Below are positions 11,314 to 21,160 of a stretch of 64,000 nt of DNA, one piece after another. The notes beneath the pieces are model-generated. The model saw nothing but the letters and a program-made list of their open reading frames with translations. It did not search any database and was not told the origin of the DNA. The first letter of the stretch is position 1; each line of letters opens with the position of its first letter. The stretch covers positions 1,522,001 through 1,586,000 of the forward strand of contig NC_090127.1 of the NCBI RefSeq assembly GCF_023973825.1. The letters run 5' to 3'. Position numbers and translations under genes: made by a program. Source of the DNA: Plasmodium brasilianum. Lineage: Eukaryota; Apicomplexa; Aconoidasida; Haemosporida; Plasmodiidae.

Positions 11314-11973
11314 AAAAAAATAGAGCTTTTAAAAAATGCTCCTATGTGTACATATATTAATATTTCTTTTATCGCACACACTTTTAAAATAAAAAAAAAA
11401 AGGAGGAATATTCCGACATAAATATCACATGGAAATTCTCAATTCGGAGTAAGGTCAATAGAAGAAAGCAGAAAGAATAAAAACATATATCATAAAACGA
11501 GCATGCGGATATATCTACATGTGCGTATCTACCCCTTACTCCATATGCATATGTAAGATCATATATGTATAAATAATAAACAAGTCATTAATGCCATTTT
11601 TTGTAAACGCTTAGCAATACACGAACAAATGGATAATATTCTTTTATTTAAAAATTTTTTTTTTTTTTTAATTTTAATGCGTTATAACTCATTAATGAAT
11701 AAACTTTAGAATATTCATTCTACACATTTTTGCTAGTCCATTTTTTTGTTATAAGTTCTCATTCGGTTAACGGTCTATTATATGGTAATAATTGGGTATA
11801 ATTATTTCAATCAATATATTTCGTCCAATTTTACAAAGTATCAATGGGAGAAATTTTTAAATAAAAATTATAACAATACGGAAAAAAAGAACAACTCACT
11901 AATCCATACGATATATCTACATACACAAATACATGTACTGTTAAAAAAGCAACATTAAAAATTCTTACCCATA
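11314..11973. other. 3' flank of peroxiredoxin, no supported gene
   Basis: AT-rich sequence with no convincing exon on the plus strand. On the minus strand 11831-11977 is open (MPLWVRIFNVAFLTVHVFVY...) but overlaps the first exon of the better-supported plus-strand candidate. Confidence 0.4.
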
Positions 11974-12398
11974 ATGGCATTGCGCAGAAATGTATGCATA
12001 CGTAAATATATGTATAGGTATATATATAAAACAAGCATACAAAATAGTCATGCATCTTTTGCTAACTAGAAAGAGTCGACGTTTTTAGATGAATATCTCC
12101 AAAACCCTTTTTCTATTGTGAGTGAAAAAGTAAAAAATTGATACTAATACATATTTTAAATCTACAAAATAACAGTGTGAAGGTTTATAGGTACTAAAAG
12201 ATGTTCCTATAAATGATGTATAAAGTATTCAAAAGTGATAAAAAAAAGAATAAAATGCACATGCATATATATACATATATATACATATATATTTATGTAT
12301 AGAAATTCTTTGTTTTTTATAGAAATAAGACTACAAAATATGTTTTCCCAAAAAATTTAAAATTTGCGAAAGTATTCTTAAAAAATAAAATAAAATAG
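11974..12398 (+). CDS. Candidate tiny basic protein, three or four exons (hidden gene)
   Basis: Short exon-like islands join in frame: 11974-11991 (MALRRN, donor GTATGC), 12089-12117 (acceptor TTTTTAG, MNISKTLFL plus two bases, donor GTGAGT), an optional 15-base exon 12176-12190, and 12323-12398 (acceptor TTTTTTATAG, NKTTKYVFPKNLKFAKVF... to TAG). Both the four-exon and three-exon forms keep the frame and give 45 or 40 residues. The product is strongly basic with few acidic residues, as in small ribosomal proteins, but I cannot assign it to one. An equally short terminal exon and the presence of several usable donors make chance a real alternative. Directly downstream is a run of 38 A (12426-12463). 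Confidence 0.38.
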
Positions 12399-12423
12399 AT
12401 AGATAAATAAATTAATTAGGAAA

Positions 12424-12465
<42 letters not shown>

Positions 12466-12756
12466 TGTTAAGCACTAAAGTAAAAAAAATTAATGTAAAA
12501 GGAATAACTAGGGAAACAAATGTATATATAATGTGAATTTTTGAATACGCCTAATTAAAATTCTGCATATAGAGAAAAAAATTTTAATAATCCCTTTAAA
12601 ATGTGATTAACTGAAGTATTGGGGAAAATTCTTTTTTCTCTTCCTTTATTTTTTTTTTTTTTTATTTTTATGTTTTGTTAAAAAATAAAATTCTTTTATC
12701 GTATAAAAAGGCACGGACGTTATCAAGAAAAAGTTAAGCAGCACTGTGTAGACTAA

Positions 12757-12796
<40 letters not shown>

Positions 12797-12973
12797 TTAT
12801 TTATTTACTCGTATAGTTATGCACGCATATAGTTTTGTATGCGCGCATGTACGTAGCTTTATATACATAAATGAGGAGTTAAAGAGACACCCTTGTGTTT
12901 ACGTACACGCAAATCTATACTTAAAAACTATACGAAAACATATGTAAGGATAGAAGAAAAAAAGAGAACTGAA
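12399..12973. other. Upstream region of the SUN-domain gene
   Basis: Contains an A run of 38 (12426-12463), an (AT)n tract at about 12763-12795 and ATTT repeats. An open reading frame extends upstream of the SUN start codon to 12893 but has no ATG before 12974. Confidence 0.6.
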
Positions 12974-15845
12974 ATGTCTACTAACATTAGTAACACCTGT
13001 AACCAAAATTTTATAGATGAGGGAAAACATGATAGAGATAATGTAATAAAGGAGAGATATAATGAGAGTAACAGTACGAGCGATAATAATGAAAAGAGTT
13101 CGTTAATACAAGTGTTACACAGCTATGATGATTTTCAAAAAAAAAATATGAATTATGGAAAAATAAATCCTTATAAAAGAAGAGAAACGCAATTAGGTAA
13201 AATGAGGAAAACGTTAGTAAGACTATTTTCAATTAGTGACTTAGAAATTCATAAAGAAAATGATGATAGTGAAAAGAACAAAAAAAAGAAGAAAGTAGAT
13301 ACTACAAATTTTCTTACTAGTAGAGCAGCAATGTGGAATGAAGTCGAAAAAAATGATGACCCTACTTATGATTTAAAACTAGAAAGCTCTAAGAATAAAT
13401 CCTTTATAGAAACTATATTAAATTATATATGTTTATTAATAAATGATACTTTAAATGATAAAAAAGGAATGACATATATAGCTAGTTTTATGATTATTTT
13501 ATCTGTTATAATTACTTTTATATCCGGTTTGATTACTCTATTCATGAATACAAGAGTAGAGCAAAAAAGTAATTGGAAATTAAACACGTCCAAAAATAAT
13601 TATGACGATATAAATAAGTTTATGAATTATATAAAAGTAGGAGATGAAGATGTTAATAACAACAATTTTAAACTACAAGCATTATTAGAACAGTTTAAAA
13701 ATAGCATCCATGAAAGCATGAAAGAAAGCATGAGAGAAAGTATGAAAGAAAATGTAAAAGAAAGTATGAAAGAAAGTATGAAAGAAAGCACGAATTTGAA
13801 CTATAAGAATAAAAATGAAAATACTACATTATATGAACTAAATGAAAATTTACAAAATAAACTAAAAGAATTAGAAAAAAAACTAATAATTAATACTAAA
13901 GATATAGATAATTTTAAAACCAATTCTAAAATAGAATTAGAAAATTTAAAAAAAAAATTACAAGAGATTTATGAATCTTTTCAAAATAAGTTTAAGGATT
14001 ATGTAAATACTATGGATACTATCAAAAAAGATATGAATAAAAAAAACTCCTATATATATGACGTGGAAAGGAAAATAAACAAAAACCAAATAGACATAAA
14101 AAAGGACGTTTCTCATAAGGTAGAAAATGAAAAAAAAGAATTACTTGAAACCATAAATGAATTACAAAAAAAAATAAAAGGGATAGAATCTAAGTTATCC
14201 ACTCAGGTGTTCGCGAAGGGTAGAACGGCGGATAAAAAGATAGACAAGGAGATGGAAGCAACGCCGGACAAAGAGAAGTCAGAAAATGCGGATAAACCGA
14301 AGGCAGTAACAACGGACAAAGCGAAACGTAAAAATGAAGAACAAGAGGGAAGTCAAAACGAAACTGCTGATTCCCTTTGGATATCTGAACATATAAATAC
14401 CATGCAAAATATACAGAAAGAATTGGCTATACTAAAGGAAAGCGCAAAAAAATCCTCTACTTCCGTAGATGTTATATTTCCATCAATTGAACAAAAAATA
14501 TTAAAGAATGTAGAAAACAAAATTAAGTATTATTTAGAAATATATAAAAAAGATATCATAAGTGAAATTACTGAATCAAAAGTAATATATAATGAAGACA
14601 AATACAAAAGAATGACACAAAAGCAAGAAAAAATGCAATTGGAGTTATTAAAAACCATTAACAGTCAAATAAAGATACAAACGAAAAGTATCAAAGAAGA
14701 TTTAGACAAATCCCTAGAAATTATAATAGAGAAAAAACAACTAAAAAATGATACTGAATATACTCCTAAAAATGGTGTAGCAAATTATGATTCATTAGAA
14801 ATTTTACATAAAAAAGTAGATGAATTATATAATGAATTTATATTAGATTACAATGAAATAGATTGGGCTTTAGAATCATTAGGAGCAAGAATTGTATATA
14901 AAATGACAAGTTCCCCTCTAAATAGAAATGACTTTATAGAAAAGTTTTTAAATCACCTTGCATCCTTTTTACCATCAGAAGAAATTTATGGAATGATCAA
15001 ACCAATGGGTAAGGATCCGTCTATCATTTTGAAGCCATCAAATTTTCCTGGTGATTGTTTTTCTTTTAACGGAAGTAAAGGAAAAATAACAATACATCTT
15101 CCAGCTACTATTGATGTAACATCTATTTCAATTCAACATGTCCATGAAAATATTAGTAATAATTCAAATGCAACACCAAAATATTTTTCCGTATATGGTA
15201 TTGTTGATTTAAATTGGCCTGAACAATTTGAGCATAATGACATTAATTATGACGACTTTAAAAATAGCTCTTTATATTCTTGTTTGCATTCAGTTTACGG
15301 AAAAATGCAGTCAAAGTATATTTTAGAAAAATGGTTAAAAGATAATAAAACCCCCAATCTTATACATATAGGTGATTTTTACTTTGACCGAAAAAAAAGA
15401 ATATCCAGTTACCCTACCAAACACTGTTTTCCTATAAAGAGGTAAGCGCTGAAAAAATAAACACAAAAAAAAAAAAAAAAAAGTAGAGAAGAAGATGAAT
15501 TTCGTCCTGTCCTTATTATTTGCCATTTTGATAGGCGATTATCCTTTTTGTATACTACAGAAAGTCACGAACTAAGCTACATCAGAGAATTTAACTCATT
15601 TCATTCTTATTTTATTCTATTCTATTCTATTCTATTCCATTTATATTATTTTATTCTATTTAATTTATTTTATCCATTTTTATTTTATGTTATTCAATTT
15701 ATTTAATTTTATTCATTATTATTATATTTTTTTTTTCTATTCTGGCAGAATAATTTTTGAATTCACAGAAAATTATGGTGCTCCCTACACTTGTGTGTAC
15801 AGACTAAAGGTTCATGGCAAAAAATGCGTACGGAAATATAAGTAA
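12974..15845 (+). CDS. SUN-domain protein of the nuclear envelope
   Basis: SUN proteins sit in the inner nuclear membrane and link chromatin or the spindle pole to cytoskeletal partners through a lumenal C-terminal domain. Two exons, 12974-15441 and 15749-15845, give 854 residues. The short second exon completes the SUN domain (FEFTENYGAPYTCVYRLKVH) and must not be missed, because the first exon reads on only one codon past the donor. Order: Asn/Lys-rich nucleoplasmic part; one membrane helix at about residues 168-193 (YIASFMIILSVIITFISGLI); a KESM-type repeat (about 250-273); a long coiled coil; then the SUN domain from about 640, with FNGSKGKITIHLPATIDV and HCFP. Start taken at 12974, the first ATG in frame. 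Plasmodium SUN proteins are known to act in male gametogenesis. Confidence 0.9.
13710..13793 (+). repeat. In-gene tandem repeat encoding ESMKESM units
   Basis: About seven degenerate 12-base units encode ESMK/ESMR/ENVK tetrapeptides within the SUN-domain protein, just after its membrane helix and at the start of the coiled coil. The repeat is in frame with no stops and alternates acidic and basic residues, consistent with a helical spacer whose length may vary between isolates. Confidence 0.8.
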
Positions 15846-15863
15846 AATGGTATAACTTCGTCA

Positions 15864-15899
<36 letters not shown>

Positions 15900-16929
15900 T
15901 CTACCTCATTTGGTTTTACACTTTAACAATGATATATACATATTCAATCATATATGTGTATACATATATGATTGAATATGTATATTATAATTTTTTCATT
16001 AAGTTTATGATGTTTATTCATGTCCCCCACTTTATTTATGCAAACTATCTATAGCTAAGTTTGCTCCTTCATTTTCTTGTATTCTTATTTTTGCTTCCCT
16101 TTTATTTTCCGCATTCTTTTACTTTCCTAGCTCCATTTATCCTGATCGCTCTTTTTACTTTTTTTTACATTCATGCGGCATATTCTTCAACAAACATGAT
16201 ATTGTCATATATTATGAAATTTTAATTTATCATGCTCATATATATATGCAACTCTTGCAGTTTTGTTAAAGCTTTGATTTGAAAAAAAATATTAAAAAGA
16301 ATATAAATTTTTCGTTACCGCAATTTTTTCTCCTTACTTTATGTACTTATTCGTTATTCATTAATTTATTTTATTTTACTATTTATTATATTATTTTATT
16401 TGTTGTTTTATAAATAAAATTACACTCGTATATGTTTGTTTACAAAAAGAACAGAGGAAAAAAAAAAAAAAAAATGTGAAACATTTACATATGAAATACA
16501 TGTGCATTTTATAATACCATGATTTACAATGGTTGAATACTGTAATAACACAAAAATGGAAAATTTTCTGGAGTGTTAAGATTGATTTTCGCGGTAATAT
16601 AAATATATAGGGAAAAGTGAGCAGATTAAGATCTTAAAAAGTGAAGTCATATGTTGTTCATTTCACCCGCCTTTTTAATTTTTTTTTTTTTTTTTTATAA
16701 AGTAACCTTTCTAAATTTCATTCCCCAATCTTCGTTTTTAAGAACTTTCTTTATATTTGTTCCCATTTTTACATGTACGTATTTTTTAACAAGAATAGAT
16801 CGCACATTTATACGTACAAACTCACATATATGAAAAAAAAAAAAAAAAAAAAAATATACCAAAGTACAAAAGAAGGAGCGACATATTAAATTTCCTTTTT
16901 ATCATATAAGCATTATTTTAACTTTTCTA
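15846..16929. other. Intergenic region with a perfect 24-base inverted repeat
   Basis: Holds the 3' flank of the SUN gene and the promoter of the cyclophilin gene. At 15934-15957 and 15962-15985 two 24-base arms are perfect reverse complements around a four-base loop (listed separately). A 60-codon ATG-initiated open frame at 16651-16833 is Phe/Thr-rich and looks like chance reading of T-rich DNA. Confidence 0.6.
15934..15985. repeat. Perfect inverted repeat, 24-base arms with 4-base loop
   Basis: Arms at 15934-15957 and 15962-15985 are exact reverse complements; the loop is GTAT at 15958-15961. It lies about 90 bases past the SUN stop codon. The arm includes the non-simple core ATTCAATCAT, so it is not merely an alternating AT tract. 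Transcribed, it would give a long hairpin in the 3' UTR of the SUN mRNA. Confidence 0.9.
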
Positions 16930-17760
16930 ATGCTTAATAAAAGTTTGACGGCAACAAAAATAGTAGGAAAAAAATGCATTAATTGGTGGGGTAATCTACA
17001 TTTATCATGGAAATTAGCAATAGGTTTTACTATACTTTTTCCACCTATGTGGAACTACAACGAAAGAAGGAAAGCAAGAGAAAAACAGATATATTATAAC
17101 AAATCGATAAAAGATTATGTATTTTTTGACTTTGCAATGGAAAATAAATATATAGGTAGAGTTTTGATAGGTTTATATTCTGATCAAGTACCTTTATCAG
17201 TTGAAAATTTTATTCAGTTAGCGGAAGGTTATAAAATTAAAGATAAATATATTGGATATAGAAATACATATATTCACAAAGTATACCCAGGAATTGGTTT
17301 AGTAGGTGGAAATGTATTAAATGATAAAGAAGGCTTAAGTATATATGGGAAAAAATTTCCTGACGAAAATTTTGATATGGAATTTGTTCAGGATGGTGAT
17401 GTTGCCTTATATAATGAAGGACCTCATAGCAATTCCTCTCAATTTATTATAACTTTTTCCCCTATGCCAATATTGCATAATCATAATGTAGTTATTGGTA
17501 CTGTTTTAAAAGGTATGGACATAATTCGAAAGATTGAAAATGTCGGAACAAAATTAGGTAATCCCATGTATGATGTAAAAATTATTAACTGCGGCTTATA
17601 TAAGAATTTAGAGGAAGATGGCCCCCCTTTTTTTAACGTAACTGATATTTTGGACAAGGACAATAAAAATATTTTATCAAAAAATGAGTTCGAAAATTTA
17701 ACGGACTCACAAAAGCAATCTCTTATTAATGGTGAGAACAAATTTCAAATTAAAAAATGA
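16930..17760 (+). CDS. CYP32: Membrane-anchored divergent cyclophilin (peptidyl-prolyl isomerase family)
   Basis: A 276-residue single-exon protein with a cyclophilin domain at about residues 60-225 (VFFDFAMENKYIGRVLIGLY to YDVKIINCGLY). It is preceded by a basic leader and a hydrophobic segment (WKLAIGFTILFPPMW) and followed by an acidic/Asn tail. The fold markers are present: VPLSVENFIQLAEG, HSNSSQFIITFS, VVIGTVLKGMDII. Several residues known from human cyclophilin A to bind or isomerise proline are changed. The HRIIPGF motif is HKVYPGI (R55 to K, F60 to I). The WLDGKHVVFG motif is ILHNHNVVIG (W121 to I, H126 to N). Only the Gln of QF-I is kept. Weak or absent isomerase and cyclosporin binding is therefore likely. 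The leader suggests mitochondrial or membrane location. The symbol follows the P. falciparum orthologue as I remember it. Confidence 0.88.
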   Translation: MLNKSLTATKIVGKKCINWWGNLHLSWKLAIGFTILFPPMWNYNERRKAREKQIYYNKSIKDYVFFDFAMENKYIGRVLIGLYSDQVPLSVENFIQLAEGYKIKDKYIGYRNTYIHKVYPGIGLVGGNVLNDKEGLSIYGKKFPDENFDMEFVQDGDVALYNEGPHSNSSQFIITFSPMPILHNHNVVIGTVLKGMDIIRKIENVGTKLGNPMYDVKIINCGLYKNLEEDGPPFFNVTDILDKDNKNILSKNEFENLTDSQKQSLINGENKFQIKK

Positions 17761-18443
17761 AGCTTACAGGAAAGATATGAAGTTTCAAAAAGGATGTAAT
17801 TTTTGGAAAAATATATAATTTCGAAATGGATTTTTTTTTTTTTATATCTTTTTGTATACCCACAAATTTGCGTGTTTGTTTATTCGGTTATTTGTGTATT
17901 TTGTAAAATATAACAAATTTTAAAATTAATTTTTTTTTTTTTTTTCTGTGACATAATTTTATTATATCTTTTTTATATATCTCCATACTCCTTTTAGTTA
18001 CATCTTACCTCACCATACACACACATTTAAAAGGGGCGAATATATAAAAGGCTGAAAACATGTCATATTTTAAAATATAATGTACCTTATTATATTTTAA
18101 CATCTTTGTGCTTTACCATAGCTACTTTTTTATTTTTTTAAGTATTTATATTTTTTCACTGTATTTTAAAGAAGACACAAGAAAAGGTTCCAAAACGAAT
18201 AGTTCAAAAATGAACAATCCCAAAATAAAAAGTCCAAAAACGAAGAAATTCAGTGAACAGCAAACATAATGTTAAAAATATAGCAGTGGAATATTCAAAA
18301 TGTTTGTTATAAAAACAATATACATTTATATATATATATATATATATATATGTCTGTCTGTATGTATGTATGTTTGCCACAAAATATCCTGTTACATGGC
18401 ACATTTTTGAAAGACATACATAAGAAATTTCTCTTCCTCCATT
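17761..18443. other. Convergent intergenic region between cyclophilin and cpn10
   Basis: Both flanking genes end here. AT-rich, with T runs at 17830-17840 and 17931-17945 that suit 3' processing sites, and an (AT)n tract near 18330-18350. No coding signal is seen. Confidence 0.6.
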
Positions 18444-18681
18444 TCATTTATCCTTAATAATACCAATTATATCATCATCCCTATAAACAAAAAATTCTTC
18501 TCCGTCAATTTTTAAAGAAGAACCACCATATTCCGGTAACACGACGACATCACCTTCTTTTACACTGGGAGGTATTTTATTTCCATTGTTCGTTATTCTA
18601 CCCGGACCAACTGCTAATACCTGGAAATGGGAACAAGCCATTAAATATAATTCACACCATAAAAAACGTATACACGTATAA

Positions 18682-18729
<48 letters not shown>

Positions 18730-19174
18730 GGTTAAACAAATGGCATTCATGTTTCGCTACTTTTTTATTAATTTTACTTTTCCCGTATAGGATGGTTCAG
18801 TTGCACTTTCTGGCAAAAACAGCCCTGACTTTGTGGTTGTTTTCGGTACAATTTTGCTAATCAAAATTCTATCCATTAACGGAACAAACTTTTTTGCTAC
18901 TGTAGAACTCTGTAAAAATATGCATTACGTATATTTACATATGTGTAAATATATATATATATATAATATTACTCATGCAAGTAATTTCACATGAAAGAAC
19001 AAGATAACAAGTTTACGCAGTTCTTTGTGCTTGTTACAGTTGCACTTATACATATGTACATCAAGATGTTGCTATACGTATGCATTTATTATCTCCTAAT
19101 TATCCTTAAAAATATGTATTCATTATTTATATATTATTCTACATATAATATTATCTACATAAGCAATTTACCAT
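18444..19174 (-). CDS. cpn10: 10 kDa chaperonin (cpn10, GroES type)
   Basis: Co-chaperonin that caps the cpn60 ring in an organelle, most likely the mitochondrion. Two clear exons on the minus strand: 18778-18909 (STVAKKFVPLMDRILISKIV to EPSYTGK) and 18444-18620 (VLAVGPG to GIIKDK), both phase 0. They carry the mobile loop KTTTKSGLFLPES that contacts cpn60, and the GroES signature VVVLPEYGGSSLKIDGEEFF. No Met precedes the first of these, so a start exon is needed upstream. A bare ATG followed by a good donor, ATG|GTAAAT, lies at 19172-19174 and fits the phase; ATG|GTACTT at about 19353-19355 is an alternative. The result is 103 residues, the usual length for the family, with no presequence, as for several mitochondrial cpn10s. 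Confidence 0.88.
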
Positions 19175-21160
19175 TTTTAGTTACTATATTATCTGTACAA
19201 TAAAAACGAATTGTTTCCCTCCTTGTATTTTACTTTAAATTTGTTCGAAATAAATTCTACGTGGAATGAATGAAAAACGCAAAAAGAAAAAAAAAAAAAA
19301 GCAGAGAAAAGGAAAAGGAAAATAAAAAGGAACTATAACAGTAATAATAAAAGTACCATTAAAAGAAACTATATGCTGCTGTACCCAAATTTTATCTTCG
19401 CAGAAATCCTATGTATATGCAACGCTCTCAATATTTTTAATTAAAAATAAAGAAGAAAATATACTTTCTTTTAATAATTTATATTTTTTTATAGCCTCTT
19501 AAAAATTCAAGTGTGCTTGGGGTTATACTCGTTTAACGCGTATTAAAAATGCTTAATTTTTTTTTTTTTAATTTTTTTTTATTTTTTTTTTTTTTAGTCG
19601 AACCCTATATATCATTGATGTCATATGTTTTTATTTTTCCGACACGATTAGCGGGCTTTTCTTTTACTTCTTTCGCTTCTACATATATATTTATATGCAT
19701 ATACATGTTTTTATGTGTTACTCTTAAAACTTTCGTTTTAAGGGTTATTATCAGCAACTGAATGTTTCCATTAAAAATAAGAGCGCATAAATATTATAAT
19801 TGATCAATTTTAAGTTTTTTTGTTAATAATTTTATTTTCAATATTTTTTTTTTTTTTTTTTTTTTATTTAATAACACAATATACCAATATTTTTTTATCT
19901 AATTTACAGTTGTATTACATGTTTTTTTTTTACCGCAATATGAATAAATTTTCTTATTTCAAAATGATGTAATATTTATTTTTTTTTTTTTGACAGAGCA
20001 GAGTTATTAAGGAAACAAAACATTTTAGTGTAATTTTTTTTCTTTATTATTTTATTATTGAAAATAAATATTATGAAGGGGGCAGAAACTAACATAATAT
20101 ATGTACACTTTACAACTTCACGTAGTTCGATTACTATATATTTAAGCTATTATACCTTAATGCTTATTTGTAATAGTATATTAAATAGTAAAACATCTTT
20201 CATGTTAAGAAAATAGCATAAGCTTGCGCATACATATATATATATATGTATACATGTGTAAATAAGAAAATCGTTAGGAATAAAGAACATATTAACGTAT
20301 TAAAATAACGTGTTAAACAGTATTAGCAAATATACATATAAAAAAAAAAAAAAAAAAATTAGGCTTCCATACATTTTATTTAAAAGTATTGATACGTTAT
20401 GTGAACAAACTATATTACTACAGTTAAATAAAAATGTACATTAATGCCACATATGTGTAGAAAACTAGTTTAAACAAAAATATATCCATGTAAAATATTG
20501 AGAATATGTAATAAAAGTGAAAAAATTGTTAAGCGCTGTTCCACCATATCTATCTATAATGCACACACGGTGATATATTTCACAATTCTACAAATATATT
20601 CCTTAAAGTATGTAAATGCCTACTATTTTTAAAAAAAAATTATAGTGTTTAGATGAAAATATTCTCGTAAACACTACTAATTCAATGGCTAAATTATAGG
20701 AGTTACATAATATTTTATTTAAATAAAAAAACTGTTAAAAATTAAAAAAAAATATATATAAAATATGGAAAAACGGCTATGCTTTTATTTATTTTATTTT
20801 CTAATATTTTACATATATTAAGAGTCAAATTATATACAAAAATTTTTTTTTTTTAATTTTAAATGTAAAAAAAAAAAAAAAAAAAAAAAGTATGCTTTAA
20901 TTTGTGATATACTAGAATTTAAGCTTATAAAAATGTTTTTAGTTGTTCATTCATTTTATTCTGTTAACTTCATAAATTTGTTGACTTCCTCTAATCCTCC
21001 TGTACCCGTTATGCGTAACAGTATGTATATATGTGTTTAAATATTTATCCTTTAAATTAACCTATTCGTTATTACATTAATCCTATTTTTGCTTTTTTTT
21101 TCTTATTTTTCCTTTTTTTAGCTTTTATTTTTTTTCGCTTATCTATCCCCTTTAACTTTT
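19175..21160. other. Long intergenic region, no certain gene
   Basis: Almost 2 kb between the start of cpn10 and the end of the next minus-strand gene. Mostly A/T runs. One island, about 20935-21025, has markedly more even base use and is open on both strands. On the minus strand it reads TGTGGLEEVNKFMKLTE-stop; on the plus strand it gives a 35-codon ATG frame. No compatible splice partner was found for either. Confidence 0.45.

Noticed and set aside
16651..16833. 60-codon ATG frame upstream of the cyclophilin
   Set aside because: Phe-rich reading of T-rich DNA, no codon structure, ends before a poly(A) run; it most likely lies in the 5' UTR.
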